From Nautilus pompilius (taxonomy: Eukaryota; Mollusca; Cephalopoda; Nautilida; Nautilidae), in the NCBI GenBank assembly GCA_018389105.1, contig JACATO010000304.1, forward strand, positions 868,001 to 932,000: 64,000 nt of DNA, in the 5' to 3' direction. The stretch's first letter is position 1. Every line of letters begins with the position of its first letter. The notes below the pieces were generated by a model that was not told the DNA's origin, made no database searches, and was given only the letters and a program-made list of their open reading frames with translations. Below are positions 24,391 through 35,775 of this stretch, piece after piece. The position numbers were made by a program, and so were the translations under genes.

Positions 24391-26404
24391 TTGACAAATA
24401 TCTTTGTCATGACAAAAAAAGCACATAATGCCAACCTTAAATTACAGCTATTGCTGAAGAAAAACTTCAGAAATGCTATGCAATCTTGGAGAAAAACTGT
24501 TCCAGATCTCTCTCTGGGTAAGCTAACACATTTGACAACTCTGTAAGCTTATACAGAAAGAGAAAAATATCAAAGGAACATCAAATATTGTAAGTGGTGC
24601 CCTTCAGAGACAAAATTTGCAAATCTGAAAATGCATTCCCAAAAGTCCTTGTGTATGCACTCTCCCATTAACATGTCTAATAGTTACAGAGTTATAAGCA
24701 ACTAACTGCAGGAATAACTTGATGATCACCTGCTGTCTCTCTCTCTCTCTCACACACGCATTCTAAAATACTGTTATGCTAAAACAAATTTTGAAAATTT
24801 AAATCACAGAAATGGCAGTTTATAAAGTCATACTAAAATAATATTAACCTAGTGTTGCCAGTGCATATGAAAACAAGATTTTGTGTTTTCACTGAGAATT
24901 TTCTCTGATGAAGTGTTTTCTACTCCCATAGCCTTCAGTGTGCTTTCAATCAACACCACCATTTTGTTTGCCCATGGATGAACCAAAACTTTCCGCAGTA
25001 CAGTAATTGGCACTGACTGACATCATTGGTTACAGAGGACATACTCAAACATTGTGTGTTAACTCATTTTCTATACAGGGCAATTTTAAAAAGAAATAGA
25101 TGTTGTAAAAGGCAAAAACCAACCAAACTATTTACTTTGCAAATAACGGTCTGATGAAACTACAAGAGTTCCTCTCAACACACACACTCACGCAAAACAT
25201 GTGCACCAATCTGATCAACCACTTTAGCAGTGATTCAACAGTGTTATGGGAATCACCTTGGTCTGGTCAGCAGTAAGCTAAGATAACAAATCAAGTATGC
25301 TGAGGCAGAATGTCAAACGTCAAAATTTTGGAAGTAGCACAGATTGTATGATAAGCACAGTATAAACAAATTGAATAACAGGAAAAAGACTAAGGAAAAG
25401 AACAACAACTGGCTTGCATATAATCAAACAAAATATTCAAAATTAAATCTGCTAATATATCTATCTACTGTTCTCACTCTGCTCTTTACAGATGACAGAA
25501 TTTCGATTGCAGTATATAGCACGTGTTATGTGATTCAGTTCATAAAGCCAGTTTTGCTATTTTCCATAACATGCATACTTGATTGTTCTGTACAATAAAG
25601 TTTTACAACAATCAATGATTTTGTTGAACCATAGTTAGTTTACATTCCACTTCTACTTAGCAATTCTCTGTGGCAGAATGGCTGGTAAAGATTAAAGGGA
25701 ATGCTCATGCCAGTTAATGATAAGGCAGATGATACAAACAGCTAAAAGAAAAACAAATAATAATGAAAACTTAACTGTTCCTTTACTTAAAAATAAATGC
25801 AGAGACTAAAACATTTAACTACTGACTGCTTAATTGTCCTATTTATTTATATTTTAAATAAAATAATGAAAGATTTTATTTAACTAAGGATGACTCTACA
25901 ATTAATGGTGCTGGACTCATTAACTCCAGATTATAAATCTAAAGTGAGCCAGTTTTGATCAAGTTATTTAAAGCACTAAAGTACATACAATTATAACATT
26001 TTACTACTATTTGATTTAATTTTAAATTCAAAATTATTTTTACCAAAAAAAAATTAAATACTTGAATATTCTCCCATTAAACAATGCAGACACAGCATCA
26101 TCTTATACAAATAATTCTCAACTTAATACCATAAAGTGCCAATAATATATTTAGTAAAGCTAATTAAAACAAAATTTTAAATACAACAGCTTTAAAAAAC
26201 CAAGACACTTCTCTTAGGTAAATAATTGGATAAACCAGGGATGTTAAAATAAAATCCAGCTGAAATAGCAGCATTGTAATGGGTTGAAGAATGGTTTAAA
26301 CTTCAAATTACCTGATATTAAAGTTCATAACATTATTCATTTTGTATTTAAATTAACTATGAAAAAAATCCTTCACAATGGCATTGTTTAAGTCAATGAT
26401 AAAA
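24391..26404. other. AT-rich DNA, no gene recognised
   Basis: Contains a (CT)n tract at about 24736-24752. The open frame at 25344-25598 has no known motif. Confidence 0.4.
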
Positions 26405-26540
26405 GGCTCAATATAACAAAGACGGAAGCTTTATGCATAACATCATCCTCCAACCTGGAACAAGGTTCAATATAAGAATAAAAGAACCTCTGTATATGGC
26501 ATCACTTTTTAAACTTGAACAAGGTTCGATAAACAAAAAT
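26405..26540. repeat. Imperfect 59-bp tandem repeat
   Basis: Units start at 26405 (GGCTCAATATAA), 26464 (GGTTCAATATAAG) and 26523 (GGTTCGATAAAC), each spaced exactly 59 bases apart. The ends of successive units read CCTGGAACAA and ACTTGAACAA. About 2.2 diverged copies. Confidence 0.75.
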
Positions 26541-29500
26541 TATGATTAAAAACTTTACCAAACTTTTCAATATTAATAATCATGTTATAAACGAGCTGAA
26601 ATACAATAATTACTTTGTAAATATACAAAATTTCAGCACCAACTCACTGTAAAAGTAATATCAAATCATATTTGTTTACTATGGAGTATACACATTAACA
26701 GCATTATTGTAATAAAACAGGTAGCCAGAGTAGCTTCACACCCCATACATTCATTATAATTACCATCTGAAGTTTATTTTATTATTTATTAATAATAACC
26801 TATAAAAGTATTACCATAACTAATGATTGTTATCGCAGTCTTTATAATAGCACATTACGTTGTCTGATTTTAATACATTAAAGTTTTACCATACATTATA
26901 AATAAATGAAAACCAAAAATTAAATGTTTTACAGTCATTTCCAGCAAATTGACTTTAAATCACTTACTGAAGAAGTTATAAAACTACACTTGCAGAACGT
27001 AAACTCATTCAATAGTATTAATTTCTTCTCTTCTAAATTTTAAACTTCAAGTAGCAAATCTTATAAGTGTTGTGTTTATTTTAAACGTTAAAAGTTTTGT
27101 TTAAATTTCACTAATAATCAGATTTTTGTGATGAAAGTTAATGCCATTAATATAATGCCCACTTAAGTACTTATCAGCCATACTGTATATAAGGCTGGTG
27201 ATTCTGTTTGTTTCTGTAATAAATACTTTAAATAATTGTGAGGATCCATGAGATACATTAACCTGGATGTTAAGGTAAAGAAAAGAGGTCCAGCTGTGCC
27301 CTAGTTAATCCCTGGACATTGTTTGTTTACTTGAAGTGATTTTGAGAAAGTGACAGCAGCACAGTTTACTTTCACTTTCTAATGGCTGACATCTGCTGAA
27401 AACCACTTAAATGGCTTCCACCAATCAGGAGTGCAATATTTCTAAATAACTCTCCCAGATGTTGTTGAATTTTTGTTGGTTCTTTAACATTTGTAGTATA
27501 ATTGATGTTATTATCTGTAAGCTTTACAAGGCTTGTTTCAGTTCTTTCTTTCTAAGTTATGAGAGACATGGAGAAAGTGAGTGAGAGAGAGAGAAACATA
27601 GACAAACATGGAGAAAACTGACTGACTAACAAAAAGTCCTTTTATTCTTTTTTGTTTTTATTATGTCACTAAATTTCAAGTAATGATTTTATTTGAAAAT
27701 TTGAGTGCAATTGTTACAAAAGAAAATGAAAAAAGCAAAATTAGTAAATAGCGAATAAAGGAGATTTGGAAAGTCTCGAACATTCAAATCATTCAGCTCA
27801 TGGATTTTAGCATCTCAACAGGGATAGGATACAACTACATCAGATTTTCCCTAAATAGCCACTCAACATATTTGTAGCCATAATGCAAAATATCCAACTT
27901 TTTTTAAACTGGTAAGAGTACTTGCTAGATCATTATTTAAATTAAGGTTTCAACTCTCTTCTTATGTTTTTTCTTTTTATTTAGAAGTTAAAATAAAAAA
28001 TGAAAGATACCAAAAAGTATAAATGAAGCTTCTACAAATGTCATGGTATGCTTCTAGATGGAATACCAGGCATCAATAGGCTAAAGCATGTGTATAAAAT
28101 CTGAAAGAAGTTTCCATCAACTGATTGGAAAACAGCCCCATAGTGCTCCTTGATCAGTAGAGAGGTGGGTTTCGGATTCTCTACACTGCCCCTCTAAGGT
28201 CAAGATGTGATAATTAACCAAGCATTACAGTGTCATCTTAACATTTTAGGTAAAGTATTTCCCATAACCAACAGCACTATTCTATGAAGTTGCCGAAAAA
28301 AGACTTAGTCCTTTCCAAGGATTATTAAACTTGAAAAAGTTACTCTTTCGAAGTTTAAGTCATGTTGATTTTATAAAAAGATGATTACTGTAACTGTTAT
28401 TACAAAGTAGCTTTCCCATTATTGTTGTCATGTTATTTAATAATAATAATAAAAAAAAGTAAATCATTTAGACAATGCTAATAGCTTCAGCAAATAACTC
28501 GAGATATTAGTAATTATCAGACAAAATTTCCTTTATCAGAAATGCCAAATCAGCAGAATGGCTCCAAGAGGCAGATGATGTATCAAGAGTTCTGGAGAAA
28601 AATCCGGAGGCTATAACAGAAATAGGACTGGACTTGTGTTTGGTGTCTCTCCAAAAACACATTTTGAATAATCCACAGGAGCTATGACAGACTGCAGTAC
28701 ACCCACCCCAAACAAATAATAATTTATTGGTTTTGTTCTGTGTCCGAGTGCAGGAGGAAACCTATCATCAGCTGTCAGAACTGGTCTCATAATTAAATTT
28801 TGTTTTATCATGTGCCTGCAGCAACACTCAAAAACAGAATCTTCAAATGCTATTGCTTAAAGTATTATTTACACTAACTACAAAGGAAAACACTGGAGCC
28901 TGCATATTTAATGTGAATCATTAATTAGTGCTCTTAATGCTTACAGCATCATTGCATCAGGTTAAAAAAACCCTAACATTTCTGTTATTAAAAATCAGTT
29001 TTAAAAAAAAACAACAAAAACACACCATAGAAATCAAATCAGATCCATTCATGATAAAATTAAATGTTTGTTGTTGTTGTATTTTAAAGTTTATCTTTCC
29101 TTCTATTATGTGCTTCCACTGACCAAAAAGTGTAGCCAGCATCCCTAATAGTGAATGTTGTCAGTAAAAAGTCAAAGCAATTTATTATTACATTTTCTTT
29201 TAGGTTTACTACTCAAGTTAAATTTCTCAAAGCCAAGTTTCACATTCCACAGAAACATGCCCTTTTTTAAAATTTCAGTCCAAGCTGGTCGAATTTCAAA
29301 TCTTTAAATGATAGTATTCATTTTAAGTTAAAATGGATATAGCATACATGCACATATACACATTACACTTTGAGGATGCATCAGATTAGCATAATCCTTA
29401 GCATGTCGAATGCTTTAGTGGCAGCTGTAGTATGCAATAAATCACTCTAGGTATCTACCCAGTTTCTCTTGGTCTTCCATGTTAAACCATTCTGCATGTA

Positions 29501-30018
29501 TTTCGTTTAGATCCACCCACTTCCAAATTTTAAAAAAAAGGTTTCAGTGAAGCTTTCTTGCCCAGTCTACTTACTCACAGATGTAATAAAACATTCCATG
29601 GCCATTTTAATCAGTATTTATTATGGTATTCATAGAAGAAATTCATGCATAATTCAAACTTTTGCCACACACAAACACACCAGAGATATTCACATGAAAC
29701 CAGTCTATATATGATTCCAGCAATTCTAACTCAGCCAAGTTCCATTCAAATGCCTCTTAAATCTGTGTGTGCATGTGGGTCTCATTCCACAGTAATGAAC
29801 CCCACTGGAAATCTGAGCTTGATTTGTATTCCATAGAATTTAAAAGTGATGAAAGATCCAAAAACAAGTTGTATATTATCTTTTTTTTTTTTTTAAGTCT
29901 GTTCTATAGAATACATTAAAATGTATAATTAAATATTAATAAAGTAAAATGAAGCATTTAAAATTGACTTAATAAAAGGCAACAAAGACAAACCGCTAAG
30001 TAGTAACATCATAAATAA
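26541..30018. other. AT-rich DNA, no gene recognised
   Basis: A minus-strand frame at 28611-28811 (containing TADDRFPPALGHRTKPI) is less biased than its surroundings but is not recognised. A T run lies at 29881-29895. Confidence 0.35.
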
Positions 30019-31778
30019 CACTGGTCAACAAATTTTTATTTTTTTTCTTTGGCAGACCATCTAGGAGTGTTTTCTCTGGGGTTTTGAAGGTCGCTGATTA
30101 CGAATATAACATTGGTTTTGTCTGATTGGCTCTAGTTTAGAAGATATTGATAGCCTCAAATAAGCCTAAACTGCTAAAATTCTCCCTGAAATACTTCAAT
30201 ATAGAAGCAGTAAAATATAATTTTCTGATATTATTGAATCATTATAACATACTATAGGACAAGGGAAGGCAGCTTGCTTCGTTTCTTTTCTAAAGAAGAT
30301 GACCTGATCTTTTGTAATGACGTTTCTGCACTTCTTAACTGCATGGGGATCTCGTCATATGACCCAGCAGATTGGCGTCTCTTTATAGATAGCTCTCGAA
30401 AGCAAGTCTAAAAGTTGTACTTTTGCATAATGGCAATAAGTTTGCTCCTGTACCACTTGGCCATTCTACCAAGATGAAAGAAGAGTATGATGGTATCCAA
30501 TTTGTTCTTGAAAAGCTAAATTACAACACTCATAAATGGCTGATTTGGTGGACTTGAAAATGGTGAATTTTCTGCTTGGTCAGCAAAGTGGGTACACAAA
30601 GTATCCCTGCTTTCTTTGTTTGTGGGATAGCAGAGCAAGAATCCAGCACTGGAGAAGGGAGAACTGGCCAGAACGAGAAAGTCTCGAAGTCGGCACAGCC
30701 AACGTCATCAATGAGCCTTTGGTACCCAGGGATAGAATCATCTTCCCTCCATTGCACATAAAACTAGGGCTCATGAAGCAGTTTGTTAAGGCGTTGAACA
30801 AAGATGGGGATTGCTTCAAGTACATATGCAGGCAATTTCCAGGTCTTTCCATCGAAAAAGCTAAAGGTGGCATCTTCGATGGACCTCAGATTCGAACGCT
30901 CATGAGGGATTCTGACTTCACTAATCATATGAACATGGTTGAGTTAAATGCTTGGGTGTCCTTCACAGATGTAGTGACAAACTTTTTGGGAAATCACAAA
31001 GCTGACAATTACAAGCAATTGGTCCGTAAGATGCTTACTGCATACGAAAAACTAGGGGCAAATGTGAGCATCAAAGTTCATTTCTTGTTTAGCCACCTGG
31101 ACAGATTTCCTGGTAATCTTGGTGATTACAGTGAGGAGCAAGGGAGGAGAGATTCCATCAAGACATCAAAACAATGGAAGAGAGGTATCAAGGCAAATGG
31201 GATGAGCACATGATGGCAGACTACTGCTGGAACCTTTTGAGAGACTGCCCGAAAGTTGCTCACAAGCGAAAATCGTATAAACGTCAATTTCACTTTTGTG
31301 AATAAAATATTGTTTTGTGTGTTCATTGTAACTAAGAATCTAGTGTATAATAATGCTTTGCATTAATTTATGATATATAACTGATTATGTAAATGTTTTT
31401 TCCCTTGGAGAATTAAAATTCAGCAAATTTTTAGCAAATTTTTTGTATATTCTCGAAATATATGAAAAAAGTGTTCATTTATTAATAAATGAAATGATGT
31501 TATACTCTAACTTAACTTGTTAGATTGAGATTTTACACTGGTCTTTGTGGTTTTGGATTATCATAAAAATCAATATCTGACATTTTTGCACTATTTAGCC
31601 GTTTTTTGTACGTTTAGTTATGGTCGCGAATGGGTGATTTCAGACGAACGACCCCCCTGTGATATCTCCAAAACTAGAGCCAACTTGAAAAAACAAATGT
31701 CAGATTCGGATTCAGCGCCCTTGAAAACCCCAGAAACCAGTCTCACTTTTCCTGCCAAAAATATTGTGTTGACCAGTG
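30019..31778 (+). mobile_element. DNA transposon with long inverted ends, superfamily unassigned
   Basis: Both ends start with the same 12 bases inverted (CACTGGTCAACA at 30019-30030, TGTTGACCAGTG at 31767-31778). The similarity continues for about 130 bp: the left end has TCTGGGGTTTTGAAGG, CGCTGATTACGAATA and TTGGCTCTAGTTTAGAAGAT, and the reverse complement of the right end has TCTGGGGTTTTCAAGG, CGCTGAATCCGAATC and TTGGCTCTAGTTTTGGAGAT. TAA abuts both ends (30016-30018 and 31779-31781), a possible 3-bp target duplication. The element is about 1.76 kb and holds a frameshifted transposase gene (30253-31305). A CACTG start and 3-bp duplication would be compatible with CACTA/Chapaev-like or other groups, so I leave the superfamily open. 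Confidence 0.85.
30253..31305 (+). pseudogene. Frameshifted transposase of the transposon at 30019-31778
   Basis: Collinear coding in three frame changes. The first segment (30253-30408) has RFFSKEDDLIFCNDV and YDPADWRLFIDSSRK. After a frameshift near 30405 comes KVVLLHNGNKFAPVPLGH and EEYDGIQFVL. After another near 30545 comes DLKMVNFLLGQQSGYTKY, PCFLCLWDSR, PPLHIKLGLMKQFVKAL and GGIFDGPQIR. After a third near 31145 come RYQGKW and MADYCWNLLRDCPK, ending in a basic tail and TAA at 31303-31305. I recognise this order from a transposon-borne protein family found in high copy in arthropods, cephalopods and other invertebrates, usually annotated only as hypothetical. LFIDSS and the D of DLKMV are plausible RNase-H-fold catalytic acids, and the paired cysteines in PCFLC are conserved; their roles are inference. 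The long plus-strand frame 30536-31213 is the middle part. Confidence 0.8.
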
Positions 31779-32025
31779 TAATTTAAGCTAATTTGTAACA
31801 GAAATGCCTCTTGTAACCTTACTAGAGCGTGGTGCCATACCAAGCCCTGTGATGGCAGAGAAAAGGAACTGCAAAACTAGAAACTATATCATCATACATG
31901 CTGGCCAATTCTGTATTCTATATTTCTTATTTAATTGTACTTAGTATGTTTTACACTTCTTATTTATTGCCTACATAATTATTCCCAGACAAAAAAAAGA
32001 AGTCCCATTTGGCAATCACTGCCCA
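31779..32025. other. Spacer
   Basis: Nothing recognised. Confidence 0.4.
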
Positions 32026-32029
32026 TTAA

Positions 32030-32112
32030 CCCTTTCAATGCAGGTTTTGATTCAAGGACAGTATAAATAAATAAAGGTTTCATCGACTATATAAATTAGC
32101 ATAGTAAAAGGG
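32030..32112. mobile_element. Possible short piggyBac-like remnant
   Basis: TTAA at 32026-32029 is followed by CCCTTTCAATG, and AAAAGGG is followed by TTAA at 32113-32116. The inverted match is only about seven bases, so this may be coincidence. The same CCCTTT start is clear in the MITE at 35557-35771. Confidence 0.35.
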
Positions 32113-32175
32113 TTAATATAATAGGCATAGAAATTAGCATGGTGAAAAGGTTAATATAATAGTCATAGAAATTAC
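32093..32175. repeat. 38-bp tandem repeat
   Basis: Units begin at 32093, 32131 and 32169 (each AAATTA). Units 1 and 2 match closely throughout (AAATTAGCATAGTAAAAGGG against AAATTAGCATGGTGAAAAGG, then TTAATATAATAG and CATAG in both). Each full unit contains a TTAA. Confidence 0.85.
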
Positions 32176-33544
32176 AAAAAAAAAAAAAAAACAAGAGGGA
32201 AAATCTTTTTGGCATGGCATTAAAAATTTATTTAAAATTACTTTGTGATGATTTCAACCAACAGCCATGTTTTCTATGATTTATTCTTCTTCAAGCCTGT
32301 GTGCCAACTCTCGGTGCATAAGGCATCCATCAAAAGAAACCCCTGGCATTGGTTTCCCATACCAAATAGAGGAGAACATGGTATGGAGGTTAGCTACATG
32401 TACTATTATCATGATATAGCAACATTTAGCTTTTGTTTATCATGCCACAAAACAGGATTCCATCCTGGAATGATCCATATGGTATATTATGCATGCACAC
32501 ACAACAAATGATTGAAAAACAGTTCACTTTTAAAATCTTAAACTCCATCTGTTAATATTTTTCGATAAACTTAATGGTGTAAAAAATCAAAATAAAACAT
32601 CTACACTAAAATACAATTTTTATACACCTCTACCACAGCTGAAAACAAACAGTTGAAAAAACTACAATAGCACTGAAGCCAAGAAAATCTTAGTCAATGG
32701 TGCCAGAATATTAGTCATAGTGGAAATATTGACTTAATGATAAAACCCGGGGGGGGGGGGGAATCAAAAAAAGTGTAGACAAAGGCTACTGAATATCTGA
32801 TGATCTTCACAAGTCCACTGGTGGAGTAAATGCTCATTTGGATGTAATTCATGCAAGCACATAAACCAAGCAATACACTGCAATAGCAACTCTCAAGATA
32901 TACTACTAGCCAGAGCTTTCCTGGCCTGATGCCATCTACTAGAAAAAAATAGATAAGTGTCAGTATTCTTAACAACTAATGCCTGTTATAATCCTTGCTT
33001 GTTAACTTTTTGTTGTTGTTGTTTTTTTTTTCATACTAGGTCTGTTTCAGAAAGCTGAATTATATAGGGTCTGACAATTACAGTGACAGAGTAAAACCTA
33101 TTATCTATGCAAAGTCTGCAAAAGGAGTCCTCATCTATCACTAGGGCTCAGTGCATGATTGGAAGCTAATCAATCAAGAAAAACAGCTGATTTGGTAGAA
33201 TCTGGTTGGTCAGCTCTCATGAGATACTTCACTCAAAGTATCTGAACTGTCTTATAACAACAACAAAAAGAATTTTTTTCTTAATTGCCACATAAATCAT
33301 TTAAAACAAAACATGATCCTATATGATAAACACCACTACTCAATGCATGTTCAAAATTAAAAAGAAAAACAAATATATCATTCAATATGGAAATATTTAT
33401 GTTTACCTACTTAAGCCTTTTAAAGTTTGTTGTTTTTTTTAAAGGTTTTGTTTCAGTTAAATATCATTTATTTTTACCTTAATAGTTTTAAGCAGAAAAC
33501 TTCCATGGTTACTGTGAAGACCCCTGAGAAAAAGCCTGATCAAT
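32176..33544. other. AT-rich DNA, no gene recognised
   Basis: A run of 13 or so G bases lies at 32749-32761. The plus-strand frame at 32245-32511 has no known motif. Confidence 0.4.
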
Positions 33545-33845
33545 ATGACTCTTAAAATGATTAAGCATCATCACCATGTGCAAGTGTATAGTGGGGGATC
33601 CAATGTTCTGAATCCATAAGGGCACCGTGGTGAACTTCTATAATCCTTTCACACAGAGTATAAACCAAATAACCAGCTTACCAAGAGTCCTATCAAAAAT
33701 CATAAATTTTATAAAAGAAACTCAAAGTGAGAAAATACTCAGATAGATGGTAGAGAAGAGAGCCAGAAGAAAACATGCCAACCTAGTTCATCCCCATAGG
33801 AATCAAACTCCTTGGAAAAGGGGAGTGAAATCTTAGCAAGGAAGA
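33545..33845 (-). repeat. SINE-like element abutting the LINE tail (tentative)
   Basis: The minus strand has TTTGATTCCTATGGGGATG, which could be a decayed B box, then AACTAGGTTGGCATGTTTTC and a CTTCTGGCTCTCTTCTCTACC segment, similar in order to the copy at 44380-44700. It begins just where the LINE coding remnant ends. Boundaries and identity are uncertain. Confidence 0.35.
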
Positions 33846-33857
33846 CCACAAGCAACC

Positions 33858-34955
33858 CATAAAATAATTAATGCCATCATTATTAGCTTCTCTTACAGGC
33901 CATTCATTACAGCCATTAAAGATTCTGTTGCTAAGACAATATTTTCTGATGTCTAATTGTGTTATAATGTACACAATTTGTGTTTATGACCCTTAGTGTA
34001 GATAGCCAAAAACATTTGTCCCAGTTCATTCACTCAAAACCCCTAATTATTTTGGAAATCTCTATTAAGTCTTCCCTTAAATGTCTAAAATTCAATCTTG
34101 CAGATCTAATATTTTTAATCATTCAGCATATTATAAATACCTCAACTAAAATTGTTGTAGTAAATCTATATTGAACTCTCTCTAATAGATCAATATCGTA
34201 TCCTTTCTCAAATAAAAGTTCAATGTCTATAAAGAATATTCAAGATGTCCTGAACCAAAGATTTTTTTTACAACAGAACTACTTTATCTATATTTTCTAA
34301 TACTCCAGCTAATGCTTTCAATATTATATTTTGTTTGCAGCTGAAATGCACTGCTCTTCACATATGAGAATTTGGTTATCAATTATCCATAGATCATTTT
34401 CTGAAACTACACTTTCCAGTTTAATGCTAACACCACCCACATAATAATGAATATAATTAACCCCACTGCCTGTCTGAATAATTTTACAATTAAATTCCAT
34501 CTTCCAGTTAAATGACCAATCTAACAAATTATTCAAATTGACTTGAAATATTCCTTTTGTTTTCTTCAATATCAATACTAACTATCCCTTGAAAACTTTA
34601 AAATTATTTCAACATCTCTACTATACTATCAGTATCATTCACATAAATCAAAAGCATTGAACCATGTAGCACACCCACCATTAAAGATTTGATATAAGAA
34701 TTCTCCATTAAATACTATGCATTATCTGTTTTCTAAGAGAATTATCTATTCATAATGTGTGTACCATGCGGTCTTATCTCCTTCGCTTTTTATATAAATC
34801 TTTTCATGTGGAACTTTATTAAAATTCTTACTAAGTCTAAATAAGTGTATAACATTGATTTTTACCATCAATTAACTTAAATTTCCAAAAATTCTGGAAG
34901 ATTTGTTGGGAAAGATTTTTCTTAGTTTGAAACCCATGCTGAGAATCACTTAATA
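33858..34955 (-). pseudogene. Non-LTR retrotransposon reverse-transcriptase remnant (CR1/Jockey-like)
   Basis: On the minus strand, LSDSQHGFQTKKNLSQQ at about 34953 matches the LLSDSQHGFRPGRS motif that opens the reverse-transcriptase fingers. Near 34840 the trace FHMKRF corresponds to the F-D-x-VPH-x-L region. VGVLHGSMLLIYVNDTDSIV near 34650 is a damaged SGVPQGSVLGP-x-LF-x-IYINDL, where most of the GPxLF linker is gone. NLNNLLDWSFNWKMEFN and SENDLWIIDNQ (34575-34350) match the palm-to-thumb W-x-MxFN and EKDLGV motifs. DIDLLERVQYRFT, RLNFRHLREDLIEISKII and LDIRKYCLSNRIFN (about 34200-33900) match the C-terminal LLE-VQRRAT, L-YRRLRGDMIE and L-x-RKY-FS-R segments. The protein would copy its own RNA at a nicked chromosomal target. 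Frameshifts, stops and a missing 5' half show it is dead. Confidence 0.85.
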
Positions 34956-35552
34956 TTACTTTTAATTAGATAATTTTGAAAATTGCTTTTGATAGGGGAT
35001 TTCTAAAACCCTGCATATTATTTAGGTGCTTGAGCACTTTCCAGCTGTTTAATACAGAGATCAAATGGGCTATATACAACTTGTAAACTTCCTGCCCCTC
35101 TGACTTACTTTATTTAATGTATAGGAGCTAGGATTTTTCAAATGGTTCAATCAAGCAGAAAATTATCAAACAAATACCTAACAAAACAACAATAATAATA
35201 ATACATATAAAACAGGAAGCTAAGTTTGTATCTCTGGTTAAGGTGGTGCTGCATTAATACACAGAGCAAATTTCTGAGTGATGGTTTATATTAATTATTA
35301 TCTGATTTAAGTGCAATCTATTCAAATGTAGAAAAATCAGTTCAGTGAATGAATAATTTCTGAAAAGCAAATACTTACAGCAGACTGTTGCTATAAAACT
35401 AATTTAAGCTTTGGTTTACTGCTTAAGATATAGATAAGCAAAGGGGCAGGCAACTTAAAAAATTATAGATGGCCCCCTTTTTCTTTTGCCTTAAACAGAA
35501 TAAGCAGATTCTTAAAAACCACTGATACATTTAATATCAACCACCTTACTTG
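34956..35552. other. AT-rich DNA
   Basis: May contain more of the LINE at its lower end (about 34960-35050), too decayed to read. Nothing else was seen. Confidence 0.35.
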
Positions 35553-35556
35553 TTAA

Positions 35557-35771
35557 CCCTTTGAGGAGTACATCTATACATTTACAAGTATTGGTATTGG
35601 TCCCAATAGAGTAAAATCATAAATATACATTTCCAGTGTTTTGTGGACAGTGAAAAGCCTGTCATGTGGAAACTAGCATTTACAGGATTACTCTGACAAG
35701 ATCAATAGCCACTCCCTATAAATATACAAGCGAACTTTAAGGGTTAAAAAAAAACAATGCTTCTCAAAGGG
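35557..35771. mobile_element. piggyBac-like MITE, 215 bp
   Basis: Left end CCCTTTGAGGAG (35557-35568) and right end CTTCTCAAAGGG (35760-35771) are inverted repeats with one mismatch in 12. Both are flanked by TTAA (35553-35556 and 35772-35775), the piggyBac target site. An internal AAGGGTTAA at about 35738 may be a subterminal copy of the end. There is no coding capacity; a piggyBac-type transposase elsewhere in the genome would have moved it. Confidence 0.85.
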
Positions 35772-35775
35772 TTAA

